Shown piece after piece: positions 34,467 to 44,043 of a stretch of DNA of 62,502 bases. Each line of letters opens with the position of its first letter. The first letter of the stretch is position 1. A program made the translations under genes and the position numbers. Source of the stretch: Planctomycetota bacterium (lineage in GTDB: Bacteria; Planctomycetota; UBA8108; UBA1146; JAJFFE01); NCBI GenBank assembly GCA_021776775.1, contig JAJFFE010000352.1, forward strand, positions 1-62,502. Direction: 5' to 3'. The notes below the pieces were generated by a model that worked only from the letters and a program-made list of their open reading frames with translations, did not search any database and was not told the DNA's origin.

Positions 34467-35693
34467 TCACTCCGCGCGCAGCGCGTCGATCGGGTTCATA
34501 AGCGCTGCTTTCCTCGCCGGGTAGACGCCAGCGACGATGCCGAGCACCAGAGACGCGCCCAGCGATACCGCCGACCACTCCACTGGGACGTAAGTCGTCC
34601 ACTCGGTGAACTCGCCAATTCCGAATGCGGCGGCGAGGCCGAGGAGAAGTCCGAACGCGCCGCCGGACACGCTCAGCAGTAGGGCCTCGAACATGAACTG
34701 CGTTAGGATGTCACGTGGTCGGGCTCCTATTGCCATGCGAAGCCCGATCTCCCCCACGCGCTGTTTCACAGTAATGAGCAGGATAGAGAGAATCCCTACT
34801 CCTCCGATGAAGAGGGATATCCCCGCCATTCCCGCGATCATTGCGGTGAAGGAGTCCGCCGCCTCGACCTCGGCGCGGAGGACGCGGGCCTGATCCTCCA
34901 CACTGAAGTCATCGGCCCAGCGGAGACGGTTCAGTTCGTGGCGATTGCGCAAGAGCGCAACGATATCGGTCTCTGCTCGATGCAAGGCGTCCCGACCCGA
35001 AGTCTGGACGTAGATACGGTCCAAGTGGTCCGCGTTCAGAAGGCGGCGCATGGCCGTCTGGATCGGCACGAGAACCTGGTTGTCCTGGTCGCCGTTTCCG
35101 TCGATGCTCGTTCCTTTGGACGCGAGGACTCCGATCACCTCGAAGGGCACGTCCCCCACTCGGATCCGGGACCCGATCGGGTCCCCGTCCATGAAGAGGT
35201 TCTTGGCAACGGTGGTCCCGACTAGCGCCACACGACGCGACGACGCATTGTCCTCCGCAGTGAAGTAGCGCCCCCGGTGGGCCGGGGCTTTGCGGACGTC
35301 CTCGTACTCCGGCGTGGTGCCGAGGACCGTAGCCAGTGTCGAGCGAGGGCCAAACTTGATGCGCTTGGACGCGCTTCGCACTGGTGCCGTTTTCACGACC
35401 GAAGCGCACTCGGCTACAATCGCGTCGCTGTCCCGCAGCACGAGGGACGTGGCGCGCAGCTTCTCCGGCTCTCGCCCCGGCAGCGGCTCCCGGTCGATCG
35501 CCGAAACAACCAACATGTCGGTCCCGAATCGGTTGATCTCCCCGAGCACCTCACGCTTGGCCCCCTCTCCGATCGCGACCATCACGAGAACCACCGCGAC
35601 GCCAATCACCAAGCCCAACATCGCGAGGGCAGACCGAAGCTTGTGCCTGAGTAGAGAATTGACGGAGATGGGAAGGCTCCGAATGAGCTTCAT
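34467..35693 (-). CDS. MacB-type ABC transporter permease
   Basis: Inner-membrane permease of 408 aa with four hydrophobic segments: one N-terminal (LRSALAMLGLVIGVAVVLVMVAIG), a large periplasmic MacB-type domain, and three C-terminal helices with the FtsX core (VGEIGLRMAIGARPRDILTQFMFEALLLS). No ATPase domain; that is separate at 36923-37636. The ATG overlaps the stop of the upstream permease (ATGA). The two permeases probably form a heterodimer. Confidence 0.88.
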   Translation of the reverse strand: MKLIRSLPISVNSLLRHKLRSALAMLGLVIGVAVVLVMVAIGEGAKREVLGEINRFGTDMLVVSAIDREPLPGREPEKLRATSLVLRDSDAIVAECASVVKTAPVRSASKRIKFGPRSTLATVLGTTPEYEDVRKAPAHRGRYFTAEDNASSRRVALVGTTVAKNLFMDGDPIGSRIRVGDVPFEVIGVLASKGTSIDGNGDQDNQVLVPIQTAMRRLLNADHLDRIYVQTSGRDALHRAETDIVALLRNRHELNRLRWADDFSVEDQARVLRAEVEAADSFTAMIAGMAGISLFIGGVGILSILLITVKQRVGEIGLRMAIGARPRDILTQFMFEALLLSVSGGAFGLLLGLAAAFGIGEFTEWTTYVPVEWSAVSLGASLVLGIVAGVYPARKAALMNPIDALRAE

Positions 35694-36904
35694 CGCAGGG
35701 TGTCGACGGGATCGAGAGCCGCGGCTCGACGAGCCGGAATGACACCCGCAAGCACCCCGACCGTGATCGACGCGACAAGCCCAATACTCATCGCACCCCA
35801 CGGTAGGATCAGCGGCTTGCCCTGCTGCTGGAGGATGAACTGACTCGCTACTGCTCCTACCACCAATCCGATCAGCCCGGCAACAACGGTGATCGCCGTC
35901 GACTCGAACAGAAACTGCGCCTGGATGTCCCGGGCACGCGCACCGACCGCCTTTCGAAGGCCGATCTCCGGACGGCGCTCATTGACGGACACGAGCATGA
36001 GGCTGGCGATGATCAAGGCGCCGACGCCGATCGCGATCGCGGATACGAGCGGGAGGAACAACGTGAACGTCCGACTGCTCGATTCGACCATCTCTTGCAC
36101 GAGAACCGGAGTGATCATCGAAAAGTCATTGGGCGCGCCCTTCGCCAGTTGATGTCGCCCCCTCAACACATCTTCGATGGCGCGCTCAGTCGCTCCCATC
36201 TGGCTCGCGTCGCGGACGTGGAGCTTCGCCGATGAGATGTGTTCAACGTTCATCAAACGCCGCATGGCGGTGGTCACGGGCACGAAGATCACGTCGTCAG
36301 TGTTGGTGCCGTGGACCCCGACCCCGCCGATCTCCAGAACGCCGACGATCTCGAACGGAACCGAACCAACGCGAACGCGCTCACCAATCGGGTCCACATC
36401 CCCGAACAACTCCGACGCGGCATCCTGGCCTATGAGTGCCACACGCGCGGAGTTCCTCACATCATCTCGCGAAAAGAACGACCCCTGGCTGACGCGACGC
36501 GTTAACTGCTCGGCCCGCTCGGAGTAGCCGGTGATCCGGACCTCCCGATTGACCCCCTTGTGACTCACCATCCGCGGTCCGACTCTCAAGCTGGGGCCGG
36601 TGGAGTCGATATTGGGGACGCGCGCCTCGAGAGCTTCCAAGTCGTCGATCGTCAGAGTTGTGGTCGGCCCCTCTCCCCGAGCCGCGCCATGCCGGGTCCC
36701 GCCTCCCGCCATGATCAAGATGTTGTTCGCGTTGAACGTCGACTCCATCTTGTTCATGACTTCTTTGACCGTACCCTCGCCGATCGCCGTGACAACGGTC
36801 AGGGCGCCGACGCCGACCGTGACCCCGATCATCATCAGAGCGGAGCGGAGCTTGTTGCGCCGGATGCTCTTGAAGGCGGTAGCTGCTACTCGACCGACAC
36901 TCAT
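35690..36904 (-). CDS. MacB-type ABC transporter permease
   Basis: Permease of 404 aa with the same plan as its neighbour: SIRRNKLRSALMMIGVTVGVGALTV at the N-terminus, a periplasmic domain and three C-terminal helices with VNERRPEIGLRKAVGARARDIQAQFLFES. It follows the ATPase gene by 18 bp. Members export peptides, lipids or signals through the periplasm rather than metals directly; the substrate is unknown. Confidence 0.88.
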   Translation of the reverse strand: MSVGRVAATAFKSIRRNKLRSALMMIGVTVGVGALTVVTAIGEGTVKEVMNKMESTFNANNILIMAGGGTRHGAARGEGPTTTLTIDDLEALEARVPNIDSTGPSLRVGPRMVSHKGVNREVRITGYSERAEQLTRRVSQGSFFSRDDVRNSARVALIGQDAASELFGDVDPIGERVRVGSVPFEIVGVLEIGGVGVHGTNTDDVIFVPVTTAMRRLMNVEHISSAKLHVRDASQMGATERAIEDVLRGRHQLAKGAPNDFSMITPVLVQEMVESSSRTFTLFLPLVSAIAIGVGALIIASLMLVSVNERRPEIGLRKAVGARARDIQAQFLFESTAITVVAGLIGLVVGAVASQFILQQQGKPLILPWGAMSIGLVASITVGVLAGVIPARRAAALDPVDTLR

Positions 36905-36922
36905 CGTTGTTCCGTCCCGTGC

Positions 36923-37636
36923 TTACGTTTGATCGACCCGATCGCCAGCGTTAGCCGCCAGCCCGCCGCCAATTTCATCCGAAACGATGTCCCCATCGAC
37001 GACGCGAAGAACGCGAGATGCGCACGCGGCAACCTCCGAATCGTGTGTGATCAGAATCACCGTCTTCCCTTGCTGGTTCAGGCGAGAGAAGATTCCCATG
37101 ACCTCTTCACCTGAGGCTGTGTCGAGGTTGCCGGTCGGTTCGTCCGCCAAGAGGACCTCGGGCTCGTTCACCAAGGCGCGCGCGATCGCGACACGCTGTT
37201 GCTGGCCGCCGGACAGCTCGTTCGAGTGGTGATTTGCCCTGTCCTGTAAGCCCACCTGTTCCAGCGCCGCCCGCGCTCTTTCGCGGGAAACGCCGCCCCG
37301 CGAATAGATCAACGGTAACTCGACGTTCTCGACAGCTGTGGTCCGCTGCAACAAGTGAAACGACTGGAACACGAATCCAATCTTCTCGTTGCGTAGATGA
37401 GCGAGTTCATCGACTGGGAGCTCGCCAACGTCGCGTCCGTCGAGCCGATAAGTGCCGGTGTCGGGGCGGTCGAGGAGGCCCAGTATGTTCATCAGCGTCG
37501 ACTTGCCAGATCCCGACGGCCCCACGATCGCTACGAACTCGCCGTGCGAGATCGACAAGGTGGCTCCACACAGGGCTTGCACCTTCACGTTTCCACTCTT
37601 GGTGTAGCTTTTACTGACGTTCTCGATCTCGATCAT
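36923..37636 (-). CDS. ABC transporter ATP-binding protein, MacB/LolD type
   Basis: ATPase of 237 aa. Walker A GPSGSGKST (39-47), signature LSGGQQQR (141-148), Walker B VLLADEP (161-167), then the D-loop GNLD and the switch His in LITHDSEVAA. Short form without fused membrane domain. It energises the two permeases encoded downstream; the adaptor gene ends 17 bp upstream. Confidence 0.93.
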   Translation of the reverse strand: MIEIENVSKSYTKSGNVKVQALCGATLSISHGEFVAIVGPSGSGKSTLMNILGLLDRPDTGTYRLDGRDVGELPVDELAHLRNEKIGFVFQSFHLLQRTTAVENVELPLIYSRGGVSRERARAALEQVGLQDRANHHSNELSGGQQQRVAIARALVNEPEVLLADEPTGNLDTASGEEVMGIFSRLNQQGKTVILITHDSEVAACASRVLRVVDGDIVSDEIGGGLAANAGDRVDQT

Positions 37637-37653
37637 TGTTTCTCTCTCATGAA

Positions 37654-38709
37654 CTATCGCGCAACTAAGACCGGCTCGTCAGTGTCCAACCCGGACAGCA
37701 CTTCCGTGTACTCTCGTCCCCGGAAACCCAGGGTCACGCTCCGCCGAGTCGCCTCGCCACGGGAGTCGAGGAGCAACACATATGACCCAGCGGAATCCGA
37801 CTGAACCGCGCGACTCGGCACGCAGAAGGCGTCTTGTTCGCTGTCGAGAGAGATCCGAACCGTTGCGGTCATTTCGGGTCGCAGGAGTTTCTCTCGGCGT
37901 TCGAGAATCTCGACGATCACGACGTAGTTGACGACGTTGTCGCGAACCTCGGCTTTGGGGTAGATCGAGGAGACCCTCCCAACGAACTCGGCATCGGTGT
38001 AGGTGTCCACGGTGAACGTAGCGCCTTGGCCAACCTCGATCCGACCAATATCCGTCTCATCGACAAACGCCCAAACCTCGAGCCGATCCAGATCGACAAT
38101 CGTGACAAAGGTAGGCGCCGAGAAGCTTGCCGCAACCGTCTCGCCAACCTGCGTGGATACAGAAGCCACCACCCCCGGTATCGGAGCAGTGATCCTGGTA
38201 AAGCCGAGCTGAATCGCAGCCGAGTCCAACGCCGCCTCGGCATGACTGGCCTTTGCTCGAGCCACGCGGAAGGACCGCTCGGCAAGGTCGACCTCTTCAA
38301 TGGACACAACGCTCTCACGGAGTTTCTTCGTGCGTTCGAGGGAGGCGGCGGCGTAGTCCAACTCCGCCATCGCACTTTCGAGAGCTGCGGCTGCCTGCTT
38401 GCGGGCCGCCTCGAATTCGGTGGGGTCGAGCTTGGCCAAGAGATCGCCCGCCTTGACCTTTGCACCAATGTCGCAGTGGAGTTCGGAGAGAATACCGGAT
38501 ACACGGGACCCAACTTCGACTTCGGCCCCGACCCGAGGTCTGACGATGCCTGTCGCGAGTACGGACGAGGACAATTCTCGTCGCTGAGGCTCCACCGCGA
38601 TCCACGCTCCAGCCTCGGCTGAGCCGTCCGTAGAAGAGCGCGACCAAGGTCGAAAAATCGCACCGACTCCCACGACAACGATGACGGTGAGGAGAAGCGC
38701 AAGTTTCAT
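37654..38709 (-). CDS. MacA-like periplasmic adaptor of the ABC exporter
   Basis: HlyD-family membrane fusion protein of 351 aa. Anchor helix at residues 2-18, barrel-sandwich halves (GTVRPRVGAEVEVGSRVSGIL-like; GDLLAKLDPTEFEAARKQAA), a short coiled coil, and barrel segments (WAFVDETDIGRIEVGQGATF). I prefer the second ATG (38709) because the GGAG is then at proper distance. First gene of the adaptor-ATPase-permease-permease set; no dedicated outer-membrane factor is encoded here. Confidence 0.86.
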   Translation of the reverse strand: MKLALLLTVIVVVGVGAIFRPWSRSSTDGSAEAGAWIAVEPQRRELSSSVLATGIVRPRVGAEVEVGSRVSGILSELHCDIGAKVKAGDLLAKLDPTEFEAARKQAAAALESAMAELDYAAASLERTKKLRESVVSIEEVDLAERSFRVARAKASHAEAALDSAAIQLGFTRITAPIPGVVASVSTQVGETVAASFSAPTFVTIVDLDRLEVWAFVDETDIGRIEVGQGATFTVDTYTDAEFVGRVSSIYPKAEVRDNVVNYVVIVEILERREKLLRPEMTATVRISLDSEQDAFCVPSRAVQSDSAGSYVLLLDSRGEATRRSVTLGFRGREYTEVLSGLDTDEPVLVAR

Positions 38710-38758
38710 CGACATTCTCCGAGCGCGCTGTGCCTCGGCCGTGAGCCCAAGATCATCC

Positions 38759-40921
38759 TCATCCTCCTAGCCCCGGTCGCCAGCGCAGCGTTATCTGATC
38801 CTCGAGAGCGCGAACGCTACGCTTGAGCGCGCGCATCGTCTCACCATCCGCACAAAAGACCGCCGGTATGACGAGCACGTTCTTCCGACCTTTGTCGGCG
38901 AGTTCAGCTAAGACAGTGGGAAGGCCGCGATCGCCGCCCGTGACGGCGACCCGAAGGCGATGGAATCGACTTCTCTTACTGAGTGGGTCACTGCCTTCAA
39001 TCGCCTTCCATGCCTCGACGAACTCGCTCGGCGAAGACTCCGGAAGAACCACGACCGTCGTCCCACCGAAGGGGCCCGGGCATCGAGGAATGCGTCGTCC
39101 GTCTTTGAAGTCGTCGGGACGCACACCGACCTCGATGGCGTCGGAGCTCCCGTCGGTCGGCGGCTCGTCAAGGATGGCAACGAGCACCCCTTCTCTCTTT
39201 TTCGCCTCCTCAATACCTAACAAGCGAGCCCAATGCCGGGCACGCGGGGTTTCGGCGAGGACGTGTCGCCGAGTAGAACCGACCGTTGGCGCAGGAACCG
39301 AAAGGCGTAGGGCTGCGCGCAGAGCGCTCGCTCGCTCGACTTCCAGGAGCCAGGGATCCTGAGATACCATTGTCTTGTTGGCTTCGAACCCGATGCCTTC
39401 GTACGCGGCGAGCTCACCATCCCACCACGATTCGTCCCCAGCGGCGAGGACGAGTCGAAGGGACTTCTTTGGCTCCGGTTCGCCACCTCGAAACTCGGGC
39501 AGAGGAAGGGGAATGTCTTTGAGCTTCGCGTAGCGACGTGGAGAAAACGCAACGGCACGCGCCTCCATACGGCTACTCATGAGAGACACCGCTGAAACCA
39601 CGGTCGCCCCCGTGCCCTCCCCCGCGATACAGACTCGGGTAGAATCGAGCGGGAAGTGGCGTAGGAGGTATGCCCATATCTTCTCGGTGGCTACTCCCAT
39701 GGAGCCCAGGTCCGACGAAAACGAGTCCGGCCAGAACCACCGCCCTCCCTCGACCAAGTCATCTTGCGTCTCGCGATACGGCGCCTCCAGGACGGCGATC
39801 GCGCACTCCTCGCCGAGGCGGCCGCGCCAAAGTGCCATGCCGTCTTCCGCGGTGAGTCCATCATCCACGAACCAGATGAGAAGAGGGACTTTGTTGTCTC
39901 CTCGAGCTGTCTTCGGTACGTGCAACCGGTACTTGACCTCTTGTTGAACGTAGACGGAGTGCGTTCCTTCGTTCAGATCGGTAGCGCGCGCCTCCGCATA
40001 GACCACGTAATCGGCGACTGCGGCTCCGCCGGGATCGGCAATGCTGGGGTTGGATGACGGCACGATCGAGACGGTTAGCACATTGGCGTCCGGTTTACGC
40101 AAGCGCAGTTGTCGAACCGTTCCGTCCCAGTACGCGCTATGAAACCCGCCATTGACATGCAGTACCGAACTTCCCGGATGCTCGTCCAAGGCGATCGCGC
40201 ACGCCTCTCCCATCGAGTTGTCCCAAAGAGACTGGGTGGAATACAGCCGCTCATCGTCGCTTCGTTTCGCGCCCATCATTGCGCTGTGTCCGCGGATGGC
40301 GTTGTCAACACGGCGCCAATACGCGGGGCTGTTGGGATACAGTCGCTTCGGTGCTTGCGATCTCGCGGCCCCTTCGAGATCTTCCAACGTCGCGCCCTCC
40401 CCCAACCTGGAGAGGCTTCTGCGCGCGGGCCTCGGAAAGTTTGAGGCGACGACTGGCAACTCACGTGATTTGGCGAACTCGACAAGGGGCCGGTATGCGG
40501 TGTCGTAGTTCTTCCAGGGGCGTGAGGCCGCGAGGAATTCATGCTCGGAAGAGTCGCCAGCCAAGTAGGTATCGAGCGCACCCTGCACGTCACGTTCGAA
40601 CATCTCCATCGCGAGAACCACCTTGCCGCCGCGACGGTCCGCAAGCCCCTCGTAGACGCCCAGCTCCACTCGGTGAGTCGTCTCATCGGTATGAAGTTCC
40701 CCCAAGAACACGGCGTCTGCTTTGGCTAAGTCGTCGAGGAGCTGGCTGAACGCGATGGTTCGTCCGGTCCGCCCGTCACGAACGGCGACCGAGCGCTCCA
40801 ACTCCGGTGCGTCCCAACGAAGTGGACTCGTCGAGCGTGACTCCGGCGCAGACTGCGCCGTGCAGATCGTCGGAACTACGAAGGTCAATAAGAAGAAGAG
40901 CCGATTCATGAGGGATCTCAT
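38759..40921 (-). CDS. ChaN-domain protein fused to a hydrolase-like region
   Basis: Exported protein of 720 aa with a signal peptide (FFLLTFVVPTICTAQ). Residues about 45-290 match the ChaN/haem-binding uptake fold: AVFLGELHTDETTHRVEL, VVLAMEMFERDVQGALDTYL, and HVNGGFHSAYWDG. The second half resembles an alpha/beta-hydrolase fold (VPLLIWFVDDG ... STRVCIAGEGTGATVVSAV, with GEGTG in place of the usual GxSxG nucleophile elbow). The end (VLVIPAVFCADGETMRAL) resembles chelatase-like CbiX sequence. Without the serine the middle is probably not a normal esterase. It lies between the cytochrome c-PDZ gene and the ABC exporter. Haem or metal handling is inferred. Confidence 0.75.
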   Translation of the reverse strand: MRSLMNRLFFLLTFVVPTICTAQSAPESRSTSPLRWDAPELERSVAVRDGRTGRTIAFSQLLDDLAKADAVFLGELHTDETTHRVELGVYEGLADRRGGKVVLAMEMFERDVQGALDTYLAGDSSEHEFLAASRPWKNYDTAYRPLVEFAKSRELPVVASNFPRPARRSLSRLGEGATLEDLEGAARSQAPKRLYPNSPAYWRRVDNAIRGHSAMMGAKRSDDERLYSTQSLWDNSMGEACAIALDEHPGSSVLHVNGGFHSAYWDGTVRQLRLRKPDANVLTVSIVPSSNPSIADPGGAAVADYVVYAEARATDLNEGTHSVYVQQEVKYRLHVPKTARGDNKVPLLIWFVDDGLTAEDGMALWRGRLGEECAIAVLEAPYRETQDDLVEGGRWFWPDSFSSDLGSMGVATEKIWAYLLRHFPLDSTRVCIAGEGTGATVVSAVSLMSSRMEARAVAFSPRRYAKLKDIPLPLPEFRGGEPEPKKSLRLVLAAGDESWWDGELAAYEGIGFEANKTMVSQDPWLLEVERASALRAALRLSVPAPTVGSTRRHVLAETPRARHWARLLGIEEAKKREGVLVAILDEPPTDGSSDAIEVGVRPDDFKDGRRIPRCPGPFGGTTVVVLPESSPSEFVEAWKAIEGSDPLSKRSRFHRLRVAVTGGDRGLPTVLAELADKGRKNVLVIPAVFCADGETMRALKRSVRALEDQITLRWRPGLGG

Positions 40922-40964
40922 TTCGTCGATGTCCGTTTGAACTGATCAAAACCACTAGCCGGGC

Positions 40965-42401
40965 TCACCGCCTTCGTTCGCCGACGACGATGGTCAACTC
41001 CCTGTCCTTACCGGCCCGCTCGATCTTGACCGAGACCTTCTTCCCAATCCGCAGCGTGGACATCACGTCCATGTACTCCTGTATCCCGGGAGTCTCCTTG
41101 CCTCCGATTTCGATGATCAGGTCTCCCGGGATGATCCCGGCCTTGGCCGCGGGACCGCCCCCTCGGACCCCGTCGACGAGTATCCCGTACTCGGCGCCAT
41201 AGTCCGGCATGATCCCGAGGGCTGGGCGTGAGCCAGGCGGGTTCACGTCCTCGGCCACATCCTGCGGCGCCGTAGCTCGAAAATCGGTCACCCATTCCCG
41301 AACATCAAGCGAGTACTCATCCGTCACCATTCGAGACTCCATCTTTACGAGGAAGCCAGGAACCTGCGTGCTACTCCAACGCCGCTTCACGATCGTTCCC
41401 TCAGGAACGTGCTTCTTCGTCACAGTCACAGCACAAGAGATCGTAGTTTTCCCGACCTTCACTGGCTGCGACAAACCGACAAGCTCCGACTCCGAGAGCA
41501 ACTTCCCGTCAACCGCTAGCGTCCAGCGAACAGGAAGCTCGATTCCGTCAACCACCCACGCGGTCATCAAGTAGCGTTGCGTCGCGTCGCGAACGCTGGC
41601 TGCCCACTCCCGTGTGATGACCATCGCCCCGCGCGGCTTGCCGTCGAAGGTAATTTCCTCCGCCCGAACAGTCTTTGTCTGGACGCCTACAGGTCTCGGC
41701 TGCTTGTCCTCGGGCGTCACCCCAGACTCTCGCTGTGGACCGTATGGAAAGATGTCGTGCGGCCACTGACCCAACGCCCTCACCCCCGGGAGATCGTCTA
41801 CGGCCGGAACGACAACCGAAGCTTTCTCCGAAATGTTCCGCGCGGAATTCTCATGCTCGATGGTGATCGCATTCGCCGTAATCGTAGAAACAGACATGCG
41901 CGAGTCCGAGGACCATTCCGTCGGCTCCGTACCTTCAGTCGTCACCAACTTGTGCTCCGTGTGGACGTCCACCCAGGCGCCCTTTGGGAATGAGGCCCAG
42001 GGGTGAGTCGCCTCCCTCTTCGCTCGGAGTGTTCGAATGAAGTTCACGACGTGCCAAGTACCCTCCTCGGTGAGCTCGCTCGAGGGCATGAGCTCGTTGC
42101 CGGTACGGATCTTCCAGAAGACCTCCCCGTCGAGCTGCTTCGCCAGAACAGTGGCAAGGTCTTTCGGTCTACTCTTGAGAACCCCGGCAGCGAAGCCGTC
42201 GCCTCGACCTGTCTTCCCGTGGCAACTAGCACATGTCTCGAGATAAGTGGCGCGCCCCAGGCGAATGGACTCGTCGGAAGCAGCAACTGGGTTTTTCTTG
42301 GCCACCACGTCGGGTGGGGCGACCCACTCGTCCTGTGCCCGCACTGTGAGCATGGCTGAACACAGGACTACGGTCACAGCGAGGGGCGAAACGACTTGCA
42401 T
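40965..42401 (-). CDS. Periplasmic cytochrome c with C-terminal PDZ domain
   Basis: Secreted protein of 478 aa. After a signal peptide, a mono-haem cytochrome c domain with CASCH (C57, C60, H61) and likely axial Met105 in NELMPSSELTEEGTWHVV. The middle (about 140-380) is beta-rich with no family recognised. A PDZ domain ends the protein (VDGVRGGGPAAKAGIIPGDLIIEIGG, about 395-478). An AAAGGAACC box precedes the start. It is 44 bp after the CnrX-like gene stop. Electron transfer coupled to protein binding is the likely role. Confidence 0.82.
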   Translation of the reverse strand: MQVVSPLAVTVVLCSAMLTVRAQDEWVAPPDVVAKKNPVAASDESIRLGRATYLETCASCHGKTGRGDGFAAGVLKSRPKDLATVLAKQLDGEVFWKIRTGNELMPSSELTEEGTWHVVNFIRTLRAKREATHPWASFPKGAWVDVHTEHKLVTTEGTEPTEWSSDSRMSVSTITANAITIEHENSARNISEKASVVVPAVDDLPGVRALGQWPHDIFPYGPQRESGVTPEDKQPRPVGVQTKTVRAEEITFDGKPRGAMVITREWAASVRDATQRYLMTAWVVDGIELPVRWTLAVDGKLLSESELVGLSQPVKVGKTTISCAVTVTKKHVPEGTIVKRRWSSTQVPGFLVKMESRMVTDEYSLDVREWVTDFRATAPQDVAEDVNPPGSRPALGIMPDYGAEYGILVDGVRGGGPAAKAGIIPGDLIIEIGGKETPGIQEYMDVMSTLRIGKKVSVKIERAGKDRELTIVVGERRR

Positions 42402-42445
42402 CGCGAGGTTCCTTTGAGCTCTGGAGGAGGTCTTTGAGATCGAAT

Positions 42446-42910
42446 CTAGTTGTTGAGGAGCCGGAGCTGATCCGGAGTCAGCACCTCACGCACGACCAGG
42501 ATCGAGCCGATCCACGCCTTGTACTGCCGCGACCGCAACTCCGAAATGCGATCCGCTAGCTCGAGCACGCGCAGACTATCGATGGTGTCCTTTGACAGAA
42601 GATCTTCGAGTTCGGTTGAGTTGTTCCTGATGTCGGCGGCTAGGCTCGCGCGAAGGTCCAAACCCGTCAGCGAACACCTTCGGATCTGATCGCGCTGTTC
42701 CTCTGTCAACCCGAGCTGCTCCAGCGTGGGGCATCGGTCAGAGGACCCTGGCGCGAGATGGAACCACGGAGTGACACCCGGGTCTCCATTCGTCGAGGGA
42801 CTCAGACCGCGACTCTGAGCGCTCAGCTGACCGAAGAGGACAACGTTCGCGGAGGCGCTCGCGATTAGCGCGCCGACGACTAGCCAGGGCCACAAGGCGC
42901 GGATACTCAT
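42446..42910 (-). CDS. Periplasmic metal sensor, CnrX/Spy-like
   Basis: Product of 154 aa with an N-terminal signal anchor (WLVVGALIASASANVVLFG). The mature part is helical, with LEQLGLTEEQRDQIRRC and a final VVREVLTPDQLRLL, two copies of the LTxEQ-type motif found in Spy/CpxP and CnrX-like proteins. Its ATG overlaps the anti-sigma stop (ATGA). In the Cupriavidus cnrYXH system a similar protein senses Ni/Co for the anti-sigma factor; an analogous role is inferred from gene order. Confidence 0.72.
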   Translation of the reverse strand: MSIRALWPWLVVGALIASASANVVLFGQLSAQSRGLSPSTNGDPGVTPWFHLAPGSSDRCPTLEQLGLTEEQRDQIRRCSLTGLDLRASLAADIRNNSTELEDLLSKDTIDSLRVLELADRISELRSRQYKAWIGSILVVREVLTPDQLRLLNN

Positions 42911-43404
42911 CGTTCGCCTCCGGACAAGATGTGAAGCAGGAGGCCTTCCGGCCGTCTCGCCAATGCTTGGAAGTCTTCGCCGAATGACCCGGCAAGATCC
43001 AACTCCGCCTGTGACTCGAACGCCAGGAGATTGAATGTGGTTCGGGTCTCGACGGGCGAGGACGGCGCTGATCGCAGCGGGAACGAAATCAGAGCAACCG
43101 AGGCGGCGCCGACCAGCACCGCAGCAGCGCGCGGCCATGCCGCAGCGAGAGCTGCAGTCCATGATGCAGGGCTCTGCTGCGTATCTCGCGCAGAGCAAGA
43201 AATCCGGGCACCCAAGCCTACCGGGGCGCGGGTCCCAGCTTCTCTTACAATGGCGCTCAGGAAACGGAGTTCTTCCGCCTCCTCGGTGCAGCGCGAACAT
43301 TGATTGAGGTGACGCTCCACTGACCGCGTGAGATCAGACGGGAGTTCCCCGTCCAACATGGCGCTCAGGAGTTTCTGGGTTGTTAGGCAGTCCATGGTAG
43401 ACAT
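42907..43404 (-). CDS. Zinc-binding transmembrane anti-sigma factor
   Basis: Product of 165 aa. The N-terminal cytoplasmic part has the ZAS zinc motif HLNQCSRC (H32, C36, C39) inside a helical sigma-binding region, followed by one membrane helix (about 88-110) and a periplasmic tail with NLLAFESQAELDL. The ATG at 43404 has GGAG eight bases upstream. Located directly after the ECF sigma gene, which it should hold inactive. Confidence 0.85.
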   Translation of the reverse strand: MSTMDCLTTQKLLSAMLDGELPSDLTRSVERHLNQCSRCTEEAEELRFLSAIVREAGTRAPVGLGARISCSARDTQQSPASWTAALAAAWPRAAAVLVGAASVALISFPLRSAPSSPVETRTTFNLLAFESQAELDLAGSFGEDFQALARRPEGLLLHILSGGER

Positions 43405-43425
43405 AGACAACTCCAATCTTGGATT

Positions 43426-44043
43426 TCATCCCGGCGCGAGCAAATCTGATTCGGAATCGGTCACGAGGGCCCGCAGCTTCTCTCGCCCCCGAATGAGCCG
43501 TGACGTGACCGTACCAACAGGTACGCCAAGAACTTCGCTCAGCTCGAAGTAGCTCAATCCTTCAATCTCTCTGAGTACGAGCGTCAGTCGCTGCTCCGGT
43601 GGCAGCTCTTGAAGTAGTCGAACGACGGCCGCCCGTCTTTCTCGCCCGATGACGGCGTGGTCGGGATCGGGAGCGGGTGACGCAACGTCCTCGGGTAGCG
43701 CCCGTGAGACTCGCTTGCGGCGTTTCACAGCTTTAGCAAAGTTCAAGGTGTGGTTCGCGGCGAGACGCAGGAGCCAAGTTGAGTAGCGCGACTTACCCGA
43801 GAACTTAACGGCCTGTTGGAAGGCACGGAGGAACACCTCCTGGGTCGCGTCTTCCGCGTCTGCGCGGTTGGCGAGAATCCCGAAGCACACTCCGAAGATG
43901 CGATCCCCGTAGACGCGATAGATCTCATCGAGCGCGGCGATGTCACCAGCTCGCAGGCGATCAAGGACGTCCTCGCTCGCCTCGCTGCTGGTCGTAGATT
44001 CCTCGGCGCCAGTTCGGCGTGCTCGTGGCGGTTGCGGACTCAT
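43426..44043 (-). CDS. ECF (sigma-70 family) RNA polymerase sigma factor
   Basis: Product of 205 aa. Region 2: ALDEIYRVYGDRIFGVCFGILANRADAEDATQEVFLRAF with the promoter-melting stretch KSRYSTWLLRLAANHTLNF; region 4: ELPPEQRLTLVLREIEGLSYFELSEVLGVPVGTVTSRLIRGREKL. A basic Pro/Arg-rich N-terminal extension is present. A GTG five codons upstream is possible. First gene of sigma, anti-sigma, CnrX-like sensor and cytochrome c-PDZ. The following ABC exporter genes may be in the same regulon. Confidence 0.92.
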   Translation of the reverse strand: MSPQPPRARRTGAEESTTSSEASEDVLDRLRAGDIAALDEIYRVYGDRIFGVCFGILANRADAEDATQEVFLRAFQQAVKFSGKSRYSTWLLRLAANHTLNFAKAVKRRKRVSRALPEDVASPAPDPDHAVIGRERRAAVVRLLQELPPEQRLTLVLREIEGLSYFELSEVLGVPVGTVTSRLIRGREKLRALVTDSESDLLAPG

